64,000 bases of DNA, from contig NZ_PYGA01000001.1 in NCBI RefSeq assembly GCF_003014485.1, positions 558,001 through 622,000 on the forward strand, given 5' to 3'. The notes below the pieces were generated by a model. That model was not told the DNA's origin, searched no databases, and saw nothing but the letters and a program-made list of their open reading frames with translations. The DNA is from Murinocardiopsis flavida. GTDB lineage: Bacteria; Actinomycetota; Actinomycetes; Streptosporangiales; Streptosporangiaceae. Shown here piece after piece: positions 8,635-16,608 of the stretch. Each line of letters opens with the position of its first letter. Position 1 is the stretch's first letter. The position numbers and the translations under genes were made by a program.

Positions 8635-9015
8635 TCACGGCCGGGGCAGCGGCTCCGCGTCGCTCTTCTCGACCAGCTCCGAGCGCTCCCGCACGATCCG
8701 CTCGCACCCCCAGTCACCGAGGGGCACGAGGGCGCGGTTGAGGGTCCGACCGTGCTCGGTGAGGGAGTACTCCACACGCGGCGGCACCTCGGCGTAGACC
8801 CGGCGGTGCACGAGCGTGTCGACTTCGAGTTCCCGCAGGTGCTGGGTGAGCATCTTCTCGCTTACGCCGGGCAGGGCGCGGCGCAGCTCGGAGAACCGCC
8901 GGATGCCGTGCTCAGCCAACTCCCTGAGGATGAGCCCTTTCCATTTGCCGCTCACCACGTCGAGCGCGGCGTCGATACCGCAGACGTAGGGGCCGTTGCG
9001 CGGCGCCTTGGCCAT
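8635..9015 (-). CDS. HxlR-family transcriptional regulator
   Basis: Winged-helix regulator of 126 aa. It carries the family hallmarks: a Cys near the N-terminus (YVCGIDAALDVVSGKWKGLI), then ELAEHGIRRFSELRRALPGVSEKMLTQHLRELE, the wing VPPRVEYSLTEHGRTL, and a C-terminal dimer helix. HxlR proteins often sense electrophiles or oxidants through cysteines. The ATG at 9015 is preceded by GGGAGGAG, so the upstream ATG at 9033 is rejected. It is divergent from the imine-reductase-like gene at 9142 with about 125 bp between them, so it most likely controls that gene. Confidence 0.92.
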   Translation of the reverse strand: MAKAPRNGPYVCGIDAALDVVSGKWKGLILRELAEHGIRRFSELRRALPGVSEKMLTQHLRELEVDTLVHRRVYAEVPPRVEYSLTEHGRTLNRALVPLGDWGCERIVRERSELVEKSDAEPLPRP

Positions 9016-9141
9016 TGCGCTCCTCCCGGTCACTTACTCGAAGGTATGTACCGCAGTAATTAGTGGGTTCTTCCCTAACCGTATGTGCCGTGGCGACGAT
9101 AGAGGCCGCAGAACATCATCTGGGTGGAGGGACTCCGCTTC

Positions 9142-10038
9142 ATGAAGGACACGTCCGTCAAGCCGGTCGCCGTACTCGGACTCGGGTCGATGGGGTCGGC
9201 GCTGGCCCGGGCATTCGCGGCCGCCGGTCATCCGACAACGGTGTGGAACCGCACGGCCGCCAAGACCGGGCCGCTGGTCGCCGCGGGTGCCCACGCCGCC
9301 GATTCGGTGGCGGAGGCGGTCGCGGCCGGACCGTTGGTCGTCACCTGCCTGACCGGCTTCGACGAGACCCGCGCCGCCCTCGAACCCGCGGGATCCGCAC
9401 TCGTCGGCAAGGACCTGGTCACCCTCAACTCCGGCGCACCCATCGGCGCACGGGAGACCGCGACCTGGGCGGTAGGACACGGGGCCCGGTTCCTGGCCGG
9501 CTCGGTCAAAGACGTCCCCGACGCCATCGGCGGCCCCGAGACGCACCTGTGCTACAGCGGCGACCGCGAGGTCTTCGACGAGCACGTCCGCACCCTTCGC
9601 GTCCTCGGTGGCGACACCGTGCACCTCGGTGACGAACCGGACCTGGCGGCGTTCTACGAGATGGCGGTCGGCGGACTGATGCTGCCCGCGCTGCTGGGCT
9701 TCTTCCAGGGCGCAGCCGCGATCCAGAGCCGCGGGTACACAGCGGCCGGCATCGTGCCGCACGCCGAGAAAGGGCTCGACATGATCAAGGCTGGCCTCCC
9801 GGGGTTCGCCGACCAGATCGACCGCCGCGACTACCGCGAACCATCCAGCACGATCGACCTCTTCCGCACCCTCGAACAGGCCGAACACGACCTCGGCCAG
9901 GAGTCCGGGGTCGACGTCACCTGGCAGAAACCCATCTGGGACCGCCTACGCCAAGCCTCCGACCAGGGTTACGGCGACCAGGAAATCTCCGCTGTCACCG
10001 AAATCCTCCGCGGACCCCCCAACCAGGGCACCCAGTAG
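9142..10038 (+). CDS. NAD(P)-dependent imine-reductase-like oxidoreductase
   Basis: Protein of 298 aa of the 6-phosphogluconate-dehydrogenase/beta-hydroxyacid dehydrogenase superfamily. The Rossmann motif GLGSMGSALARAFAAAGH lies at the N-terminus, followed by VWNRTAAK, which suggests NADPH. The C-terminal all-helical half (AFYEMAVGGLMLPALLGFFQGAAA) resembles imine reductases, which form intertwined dimers; a 3-hydroxyacid dehydrogenase role is not excluded. The ATG at 9142 has GGAGG about ten bases upstream; a GTG at 9124 is less likely. It is divergent from the HxlR gene, a common pairing for small redox enzymes. Confidence 0.85.
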   Translation: MKDTSVKPVAVLGLGSMGSALARAFAAAGHPTTVWNRTAAKTGPLVAAGAHAADSVAEAVAAGPLVVTCLTGFDETRAALEPAGSALVGKDLVTLNSGAPIGARETATWAVGHGARFLAGSVKDVPDAIGGPETHLCYSGDREVFDEHVRTLRVLGGDTVHLGDEPDLAAFYEMAVGGLMLPALLGFFQGAAAIQSRGYTAAGIVPHAEKGLDMIKAGLPGFADQIDRRDYREPSSTIDLFRTLEQAEHDLGQESGVDVTWQKPIWDRLRQASDQGYGDQEISAVTEILRGPPNQGTQ

Positions 10039-10113
10039 GCCCCACGCAAGACCCCCAACCCCCCATTCCAGCCGCACACGCGCGGGGAGCAGCCCTCCTG
10101 CGGTGGGCACCGC

Positions 10114-10827
10114 TCACTCCACCGGGGCGAGGGTCATCAGGCCGCAGCCGTACGCCTTGGCCCGGCCGAGTCCTGCGGTGAGGGTACGGCGCAGCGCCGC
10201 GGGGTCGGTGACCTCCAACCGTCCATCGAACGTTGCGGTGACCAGGGTGACCCGGTTCTTGCGGCCGCGGGCCCCGCCGGTCTCGGCCGTCCGGGCGGAC
10301 CCGTCGGGCCTGTCGCTCCCCTCGCTCCCGTCGGACCTGTCGGCCTTGTCGGTCTTCTCGAAGGCGCGGTCGCGCCGGTCGCGAACGATCAGCTCCAGGT
10401 CGTCGCCATCGGGCAGCCGCCGCTGCCCGTGCGGCTTCTCCACGATCCTGAAGCCCGCGGCGTCCTGCCGCTGGAGCAGCCACCCCATCTGGTGGCGGGG
10501 GGTGATGTGGGCGGTGACCTTCGTGGGCTCGCCGTCCTTGCGCCGGATGCTGTGCACCGGGTTCGCCGTGAGCCGGAACCCCCAGACATCGCCTTTCGCC
10601 AACTTCGACAGGAAGGTGTCGTACTCGAAGGTGCGCCACGTCGGCGTGGTCGGCCACCCCGCCTGCTCCTCCAGGTGGGTCAGGTCGGGGGCCGCCGGGC
10701 TGACCAGGTAGAGGAAGACCTCGGACTTGGCGTTGTCGTCCACCCGCCACAGCACCCGCTGCGCGTCGCCGCCGGGGAGCAGTTCGGCGAACGAGCTCAG
10801 GAGGGCACCGGGATTGCGGAAGGGGGG
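10114..10827 (-). pseudogene. cas6e: Cas6e (CasE/Cse3) remnant, N-terminus deleted
   Basis: CRISPR-RNA processing endoribonuclease of type I-E Cascade, recognised from VLWRVDDNAKSEVFLYLVSP, DLTHLEEQAGWPT, the NPVHSIRR strand and the C-terminal AKAYGCGLMTLAPVE. The frame opens directly after the cas3 stop codon, in the same frame as cas3, and begins PPFRNPGALLSSFAELLPGG. Intact family members have about 25 more residues, including the catalytic His that normally comes just before the helix that survives here as GALLSSF. That part is missing, so cleavage activity is probably lost. A GTG at 10755 could restart translation. An Arg/Asp/Ser/Gly-rich insert of roughly 35 residues near DRAFEKTDKADRSDGSEG is unusual for the family. 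Confidence 0.87.
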
Positions 10828-13752
10828 TCATTCGGCATTGTGTACCTTCAGTCCGTCGGACCGGGTGTAGTGGACGTCGAAACCCGCCAGGCGGGTGCGG
10901 CAGTCCTCGTCGAGCACGAGGACGAGCTGCCCCGCGAGCCAGGGCGACTCCTTGGTCTGCCATGCGTCGAAGCACTCGGCTTCGAGTTCCTTGATGACCG
11001 TGTCGAGCACGGCGGGGTTGTAGGTGAGCTGCGGGGGAAGCCGCAGCCCCGATGACGCGACGATGGTCGCGAGCCGGTTCGGCGGCGCGGCCTCCGTCGG
11101 CAGCTCCAACCCGCCGCGCTCCTCGCTGAGGTCCGGCATGGTGGTCACGGCCCCGTCGGCGCGCCGCTGCACGACCAGGACTTCCAGGCTCTCCCTGGTG
11201 TCGCGGACCTGGGCGCTGCCGCCGCGGGTCTCGTCGGCGTCGCCGACCCCGGCGTCGACCCAGCCGATGAGCGCGCGGCCGTCGCGCGCCGTCTTCCCGA
11301 GGAGGAACGCCTCGGCCTTCTCCCGGGACTCCGCCTGCTCCTTCTCATGGGCGCGGGCGGCCGCCGCCATGGCGTCCCGCCAGGTGTCCGGACCCACCGG
11401 GACGTCGCCGTACGCGGTCTGCACCAGCGGGCTGATGGCGTCGGGCAGCAGCACCGCGGTCCCGGACTCGGCCGTGCCGTCGAAGTGGGGGGCGAGCACC
11501 GCCGCGCTGCGCAAGAGGGCGTGCGGCCGGTAGACGAGCTGCGATCCTTTCACCGGCGTTGGGGGCACCGTGTCCCAGTCGGCCCCGGTGATCAGGCAGC
11601 GGGCGGCGCGCAGCCGCTCAGGGCGGTCGGACTGGCCGTCGCCGCGCGCGTGGCGGTGCAGCCGGCCCATCCGCTGGAGCAGCAGGTCGATGGGTGCGAG
11701 GTCGGTCACCAGCAGGTCGAAGTCGACGTCCAGGGACTGCTCGACGACCTGGCCGGCCACCACCACCCGGCGGCGCGGACGCTGCCCGTGGGGAACCTTC
11801 TCGGGCGGGCCGAACGCCCTCAGCAGGGCGGCGTCGTTGTCGGCGCGGTCGAGGTCGAGGAAGCGGGCGTGGGCGACCGTCACGGCGTCGCCGCCCAAGC
11901 GCCCGCGGAGGTACTGGGCGGTCTCGTGGACGCGGCGCACGGTGTTGCGGACCACCAGGGCGCAGCCGCCGTCGGCAAGGTCCTCCGCCAGCCGGTCGGC
12001 GAGTGCGCCGAGGTCGTCGTCGAAACGCTCGACCTGGACGCTCGCGCCGCGTCCGGAAGCAGCGGGGAAGGCCGTCCGCGGCGCCTCGTCCGTGGCAGCG
12101 GCGGTGATCACGGGGTAGCCGCGGGCGGCCGCCACCGCGGCCGACTGCTCCGACTCCCCCGCGTAGGCGTCGACCAGTTCGCGCCGCCGCTCCGCGGGCA
12201 GGGTCGCGGAGAGGACCACAACGGGCACGCCGTAGCGCCCGAGCCAGGTCAGCACCCGGTCGAGGTAGGAGTTCATGTAGGTGTCGTAGGCATGCGCCTC
12301 GTCGATGACCACGACCTTGCCCGCTATGGCGAGGTGGCGCATCGCGAGGTGGCGGCTCTTCAGCCCGGCGAACAGGAGCTGGTCGATGGTGCCCGCTGCG
12401 AAGGACGCCAGCATCCCCTTCTTCCGGCCCCGCAGCCACTGGTGGGCGACCAGCGTGGTGGCGGTGGCCCGCTCGTCCGCGCGGTGATCGGCGGCGCGGT
12501 CCGGGCCGTCCCGGTCGACGTCGGCCGCCGTAGCCCGCCCTGCCCGCTTGAGTCCGGCGAAGTCCTTGTTCAGGGCGGCCTTGGAGTGGGCGAGGAACAC
12601 GGAGTGCGCGCCGGAGCCTTCGGGCGCGTCGGTCAGGTGCCGGAGCCATTCGAGCAGGCGGGGGAACATCGCGTTGCCGGTGGCCATGGTGGGGAGCGCG
12701 ACGTAGCAGCCGCCCGCTCCGGACCGGGCCGCGTAGATCTCGGCGACCGCAAGGGCCGCCTCGGTCTTGCCCTCTCCCATGGGGGCTTCGATGATCATCA
12801 GTCCCGGGCGTGCCATGTCCCTGGCGACGGCCACCGCGTCGCGCTGGACCGGGCGCACGCGGGCGCCCTCGGGGAGGTCGAACCGGGCCGCGAAGACGTC
12901 GTCGGGCCCCTCTTCCGGTTCCACCGCGACCCACGGCGGGGGCAGGTCGAGGCCGCGCCATGCCGCATCGATCCGCTCGCGGTCCCCGCTCGGCCCGCCG
13001 GGGAAGTACGGGAACAGGTCGGGGTTGCTGGCGATCCAGTCGGCGACGATCACCAGGCCGGTGAGGAGGACTTGAACAGGTTGCGGCAGTTTCACCCGCG
13101 ACCAGGCGTCGAACCGCTCCGACGCCGCGCAGAGGTGGGCCGCCCGGTCGAGCAGCTCGGTCTGCACCGCCCGCCACCGCTCCTTGCAGTCGCGGCTCGC
13201 CAGCAGGGCCCGGTGGTCAACCAGGGCCTTGATCCCCGACTGGCTGGGCGGGACACCGTGGTGTCCGCCGGCGATGATCGCGAACTGCGTCGTCGCCGGC
13301 CGCGGCCAGCCGTGCCGGCCCATCAGCCACTGCTGGATCAGCTCCTGCCCGGCCAACGCATGGGGGGCGAGGGAGCGGTCGGCCATGCGGGGCTTCGACG
13401 CCATGCCGAGCCCTTCGGCGCGCATCGCGTCGGCCAGGCTGTCGACCTGGCACGCGAAGGCCGGAGTCGCCTTGCCGATGTCGTGCGTGGCCGCCGCCCA
13501 GACGGCGAGCCGCCGAGCGTCCTCGGCGCCGCCGGGCAGCGCGTCGGCGATGAGCGTCCGCACCTGCGCGGGCAGCCACTCGTCCCAGAGCTTCCCGGCG
13601 ACGGCGGCACTGTCGCCCATGTGCCGCCACAGCGGCAACCACCCGTCCGCGTCGAAGTCCGACTTCGCCCACACGGCCCGCGCGGCACCGGAAAGCCCGT
13701 CACCCCAAACGGTTCGCCCACCGTTACCTGTCATGCGGTGAGTCAAGCCCAC
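10828..13752 (-). CDS. cas3: CRISPR-associated helicase/nuclease Cas3 (type I-E)
   Basis: Effector nuclease-helicase that degrades DNA marked by Cascade; 974 aa, full length. The HD nuclease domain has AATHDIGKATPAF and AGGHHGVPPS. The SF2 helicase has motif I APMGEGKTEAALAVAE, the DEAH box VVIDEAHAYDTYM, motif III VVLSATLP and motif VI LLLQRMGRLHRHAR. The C-terminal domain runs to LAGFDVHYTRSDGLKVHNAE. All key residues seem intact, but no Cascade gene follows: a truncated cas6e begins at the stop codon. The protein would therefore lack a partner unless Cascade is encoded elsewhere in the genome. An alternative start is the ATG at 13734. Confidence 0.94.
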   Translation of the reverse strand: MGLTHRMTGNGGRTVWGDGLSGAARAVWAKSDFDADGWLPLWRHMGDSAAVAGKLWDEWLPAQVRTLIADALPGGAEDARRLAVWAAATHDIGKATPAFACQVDSLADAMRAEGLGMASKPRMADRSLAPHALAGQELIQQWLMGRHGWPRPATTQFAIIAGGHHGVPPSQSGIKALVDHRALLASRDCKERWRAVQTELLDRAAHLCAASERFDAWSRVKLPQPVQVLLTGLVIVADWIASNPDLFPYFPGGPSGDRERIDAAWRGLDLPPPWVAVEPEEGPDDVFAARFDLPEGARVRPVQRDAVAVARDMARPGLMIIEAPMGEGKTEAALAVAEIYAARSGAGGCYVALPTMATGNAMFPRLLEWLRHLTDAPEGSGAHSVFLAHSKAALNKDFAGLKRAGRATAADVDRDGPDRAADHRADERATATTLVAHQWLRGRKKGMLASFAAGTIDQLLFAGLKSRHLAMRHLAIAGKVVVIDEAHAYDTYMNSYLDRVLTWLGRYGVPVVVLSATLPAERRRELVDAYAGESEQSAAVAAARGYPVITAAATDEAPRTAFPAASGRGASVQVERFDDDLGALADRLAEDLADGGCALVVRNTVRRVHETAQYLRGRLGGDAVTVAHARFLDLDRADNDAALLRAFGPPEKVPHGQRPRRRVVVAGQVVEQSLDVDFDLLVTDLAPIDLLLQRMGRLHRHARGDGQSDRPERLRAARCLITGADWDTVPPTPVKGSQLVYRPHALLRSAAVLAPHFDGTAESGTAVLLPDAISPLVQTAYGDVPVGPDTWRDAMAAAARAHEKEQAESREKAEAFLLGKTARDGRALIGWVDAGVGDADETRGGSAQVRDTRESLEVLVVQRRADGAVTTMPDLSEERGGLELPTEAAPPNRLATIVASSGLRLPPQLTYNPAVLDTVIKELEAECFDAWQTKESPWLAGQLVLVLDEDCRTRLAGFDVHYTRSDGLKVHNAE

Positions 13753-14064
13753 GCGCCCGTTGAAGCGATGCCAAACCGTGGAACTTCCGCTGACCTCAAG
13801 CGGCCACTACAAAAGCGGCTTTCCAAGTAAACCCGACACCCCGCACGGAGACTTGCGTGCCCCAGATTCGGCGTCCGGAAGCACCCAGGTTGCGCATGGA
13901 ACGGTGGGAAGCGGAGTGGAGCCCCACGCGACACGCTGAAGCCCATGCGTGAGCCGGCTTACGCTAGTCGTGGCGACTCGTACGTAACTGAACGCTACAT
14001 GTAGTTTCATTGCCTACTGTGTCGAAAGTAGACACAGTTCGGCTTGGAGCCGCATGATGGTGTC
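13753..14064. promoter_or_regulatory. Divergent control region between cas3 and the AbiL-like ATPase, with two palindromes
   Basis: About 310 bp, less GC-rich than its surroundings. Two dyads lie close to the ATPase gene. One is the 10-bp palindrome CTACATGTAG at 13995-14004. The other is the inverted repeat CTGTGTC/GACACAG with a 7-bp loop at 14017-14037, ending 27 bases before the ATG. A TACTGT that fits a -10 box (14015-14020) overlaps the start of the second dyad. These look like operator sites for the defence pair; the regulator is unknown. Confidence 0.55.
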
Positions 14065-15426
14065 ATGTACATCTTGCGCTTCAGGTTCGAGAACCACATG
14101 AGCTTCGGCGCTGAGGTTGACCTAACGATGGTGCTGCCGTCGATGCGCACCAACCATCCAACCAACGGATCCTGGATCGACTGGACGACCAGGGTGGCTG
14201 CGATCTATGGACCGAACGCCTCGGGCAAGTCGGGCATCGTGGACGCACTGCGCTACATGAAGGCGTGCGTTGCGTCGTCGCCGACCTGGGCGAAGAGGGG
14301 AAGGTTTCCGCGCACCCATTTCGCCCTGGACGAGAATTCAAGGGACCGCCCATCTAGCTTCGCCTTGGATTTCGTACTGAATTCCGTTCGACACGAATAT
14401 GGATTCTCCATTTCATCGACCCGCGTCGAAGAAGAATGGCTCTATACATTCCCGACAGGCCGAAAGAGAGTTGTATTCGAGAGGGAACCCGGCGCTAACG
14501 GGATGAGTTTCGGTCGAGAACTGGGCGGCGGCGGATCCGATTTGCGCAGAACGACCACCGAAAGAGAGCTCCTACTGTCGCGAGCAGCTCTGACTCGACA
14601 TCATTTCCTTGAGCCAATTCATGACTGCATTGTAAATGGAATTGACATTGCACAGTTCGGTGAATCGGACCGAAAGAATCGCCTCCGTTCAGTAATTCAA
14701 GATGTTAGTGATGGATCACTGTCTCTGGATGACTTGCGAACGATGCTGCGGGTTGCGGACATAGGAATAATCGGGGCCGAAGTCGCAGAAGGCGAGACGG
14801 ATCCAAGAGTTCTTAGACTGTTCCGAGCCCTATTAGAAGTCGAGCTGGATGTTGGCGATGAGGAAGTCGATGACAATGATATCCCGTCAGACGAACAGGT
14901 CGAGGAGATATTCACGACACTGGCGAGGAGCCTAAAATTCAAGCACGTAGGAAAGAATGACCAAATCTACTCCCTTGCTTCCTCAGCTCAGAGCACTGGA
15001 ACGCTCACGTGGCTATCTTTGGCGGCACCTGCGATAGGAACGATCCGCCGCGGCGGCGTGCTGGCGGTAGACGAACTCGACGCCAGCCTACATCCGCAGC
15101 TTGCGCAGGTCATGATTCAAATGTTCCGTGATGACTCGGTCAACACGACCGGGGCACAACTGATCTTCACGACGCACGACACCTACTTCATATCGCCCTC
15201 CTCTAATTCCCGACTCTCGCCAGAAGAGGTCTGGTTCGTTGAAAAAGAGAGAAATGGAATCAGTGACTTGTATCGGCTATCTGATTTCCAGACGCGGAAG
15301 GACCAGAACCTTTCACGACGGTACTTGCAGGGTAGGTACGGCGCAGTTCCTTCGGTCGCACCTTCGTTTCTGGCCGCGCTTGCCAGTTCCAATAATTCCA
15401 ATGAACAAGATCGCGAACTAGTCTGA
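14065..15426 (+). CDS. AAA-family ATPase of an AbiL/RloA-like defence pair
   Basis: ABC/SMC-type ATPase of 453 aa. The N-terminus reads MYILRFRFENHMSFG, as usual for this AAA_15/AAA_21 class. Walker A is IYGPNASGKSGIV near residue 55. The C-terminal half carries GVLAVDELDASLHPQLAQV, a Walker B and D-loop, then LIFTTHDTYF as the H-loop. Together with the following RloB-family gene it matches the two-gene abortive-infection/RloAB type, in which the ATPase is thought to control the TOPRIM-like partner. Codon use is clearly lower in GC than the neighbours (many ATT, GAA, AAT), a sign of transfer. The ATG at 14065 is used since the domain starts there. Confidence 0.85.
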   Translation: MYILRFRFENHMSFGAEVDLTMVLPSMRTNHPTNGSWIDWTTRVAAIYGPNASGKSGIVDALRYMKACVASSPTWAKRGRFPRTHFALDENSRDRPSSFALDFVLNSVRHEYGFSISSTRVEEEWLYTFPTGRKRVVFEREPGANGMSFGRELGGGGSDLRRTTTERELLLSRAALTRHHFLEPIHDCIVNGIDIAQFGESDRKNRLRSVIQDVSDGSLSLDDLRTMLRVADIGIIGAEVAEGETDPRVLRLFRALLEVELDVGDEEVDDNDIPSDEQVEEIFTTLARSLKFKHVGKNDQIYSLASSAQSTGTLTWLSLAAPAIGTIRRGGVLAVDELDASLHPQLAQVMIQMFRDDSVNTTGAQLIFTTHDTYFISPSSNSRLSPEEVWFVEKERNGISDLYRLSDFQTRKDQNLSRRYLQGRYGAVPSVAPSFLAALASSNNSNEQDRELV

Positions 15427-16007
15427 TGGTGAAGCGTGCGCAAGGCTTCAATTCGAGACGTCGACCACGTGTAGAACGAAGTCGCATGCTCATCGTCACA
15501 GAAGGACTTAAGACCGAGGTCCAATACTTCGAAGGACTTGTGCAATTCCTGCGCGCTTCTGGGACGGCAATACGCGGCGTAAGATCAAAAGGCATCGGAA
15601 AAGATCCAATGCGGGTTCTTAAGGCCGCAATTGATTTCAACAGCAGAGATACAGATGGATATGATGAAGTCTGGGTTGTCGTGGACGTGGACGACCACGC
15701 TACTTTGGACGAGGCTCTTCAGAAGGGGCGCCAGGCCGATATTCCGATCGTGGTGTCCAATCCATGCTTCGAGATCTGGCTGATCTGGCACTACGAGGAT
15801 TGCAGGGCACACCAAACCACCAGCGCAGCGATCGAGTGTCTTACTAAGCACAGACACACAGAGAAGCAGATTCCCAACACGTTTCCATACGGTGCCTACG
15901 AAGAAGCGTAGCGTCGTGCAGGGGACGCAGCACGCCTGTGGGAGCGCGGACGCAACCCATCTACCGCGATGCCCCGGCTCGTGGCGACACTGCATCGCCG
16001 CCCGTGA
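15426..16007 (+). pseudogene. RloB-family protein interrupted by an in-frame amber codon
   Basis: Partner of the ATPase; its ATG overlaps the ATPase stop (TGATG), so translation is coupled. The RloB/TOPRIM-like fold is visible: MLIVTEGLKTEVQYFEGL, an acidic VWVVVDVDDHATLDEAL, and VVSNPCFEIWLIWHYED. The frame meets TAG at 15909-15911 after 161 codons, at AYEEA. Reading on in the same frame gives RRAGDAARLWERGRNPSTAM and then PRLVATLHRRP before a TGA at 16005-16007. That is the normal C-terminus of the family, with its NPST motif. So the gene is full length apart from a single nonsense codon. It is either recently inactivated, makes a shortened protein, or is read through. Confidence 0.82.
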
Positions 16008-16102
16008 TCCAGTTCACGCCGCCCGAAGCAGACCCGGACCAGCGACCGGCCGCTCGCGCAGATCAAGTCCGAGAAGTTCCTGAGCAAGCGAGCCCATAGC
16101 GC

Positions 16103-16429
16103 GGTCCATCCCGCGCGCGGGGACAGCGGCTGTACCTCGGTGTGCTCCTCCTCCCTGGCGCAACGCCGTCGAGCCGAGGAACGCACCACGTCCCACATCC
16201 CTTTCCACCTCCGCACACGAATCCCCGTGCACCCCGAAGACAGCCAAGGCGGGAACACCCCCACAGGCGGCATTCCCGGGGAGAGAGCGTCCTCGCTCCA
16301 AGGTGCCCGGGCCAGGCTGCCGGGCAGTCTGGCCCAGATCCGCTGCGGAACAGGGCGATGGGGAGCACAAACCGCGGCGCACGCGGGGTCGGTCGGAGAC
16401 GGGTCCATCCCCGCGCGGGCGGGGAGCAC
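16103..16429. CRISPR. Decayed type I-E repeats upstream of cas3
   Basis: The best copy, 16402-16429 (28 bp), contains CCATCCCCGCG and GCGGGGAGCAC and differs from the usual actinobacterial I-E repeat at only a few positions. The same GGGGAGCAC ending occurs at 16360-16368, exactly 61 bp earlier, with a poorly kept 5' half. Weaker matches are at 16103-16127 (with CCATCCCGCGCGCGGGGA) and near 16215-16242. The set looks like an old array worn beyond use; the middle copies are uncertain. Bases 16008-16102 and 16430-16608 hold nothing I can name. Confidence 0.5.
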
Positions 16430-16608
16430 TCTTGATGACCAGCGACGATATCGCGCCAAAGTCCCGATTTCGACAACTTCTCGAAATTCGGACGTCCAGA
16501 CATCAAATGCACGGAACCCCTTTTTGTGCGGGTTGCGTGCAGATTGCCGTCCCCGGGCCCGCCGGGGTGGAGGGCGGGCCCGGGGACGGCGGCCGGGCGG
16601 CTACCGGG

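Noticed and set aside
11347-13830. 827-codon plus-strand frame opposite cas3
   Set aside because: A GC-rich mirror frame of cas3, with a composition of Arg, Gly and His typical of shadow frames.
15909-15911. Programmed amber decoding (for example pyrrolysine) in rloB
   Set aside because: No decoding tRNA or synthetase gene is visible in the window; a nonsense mutation is simpler, though readthrough is not excluded.
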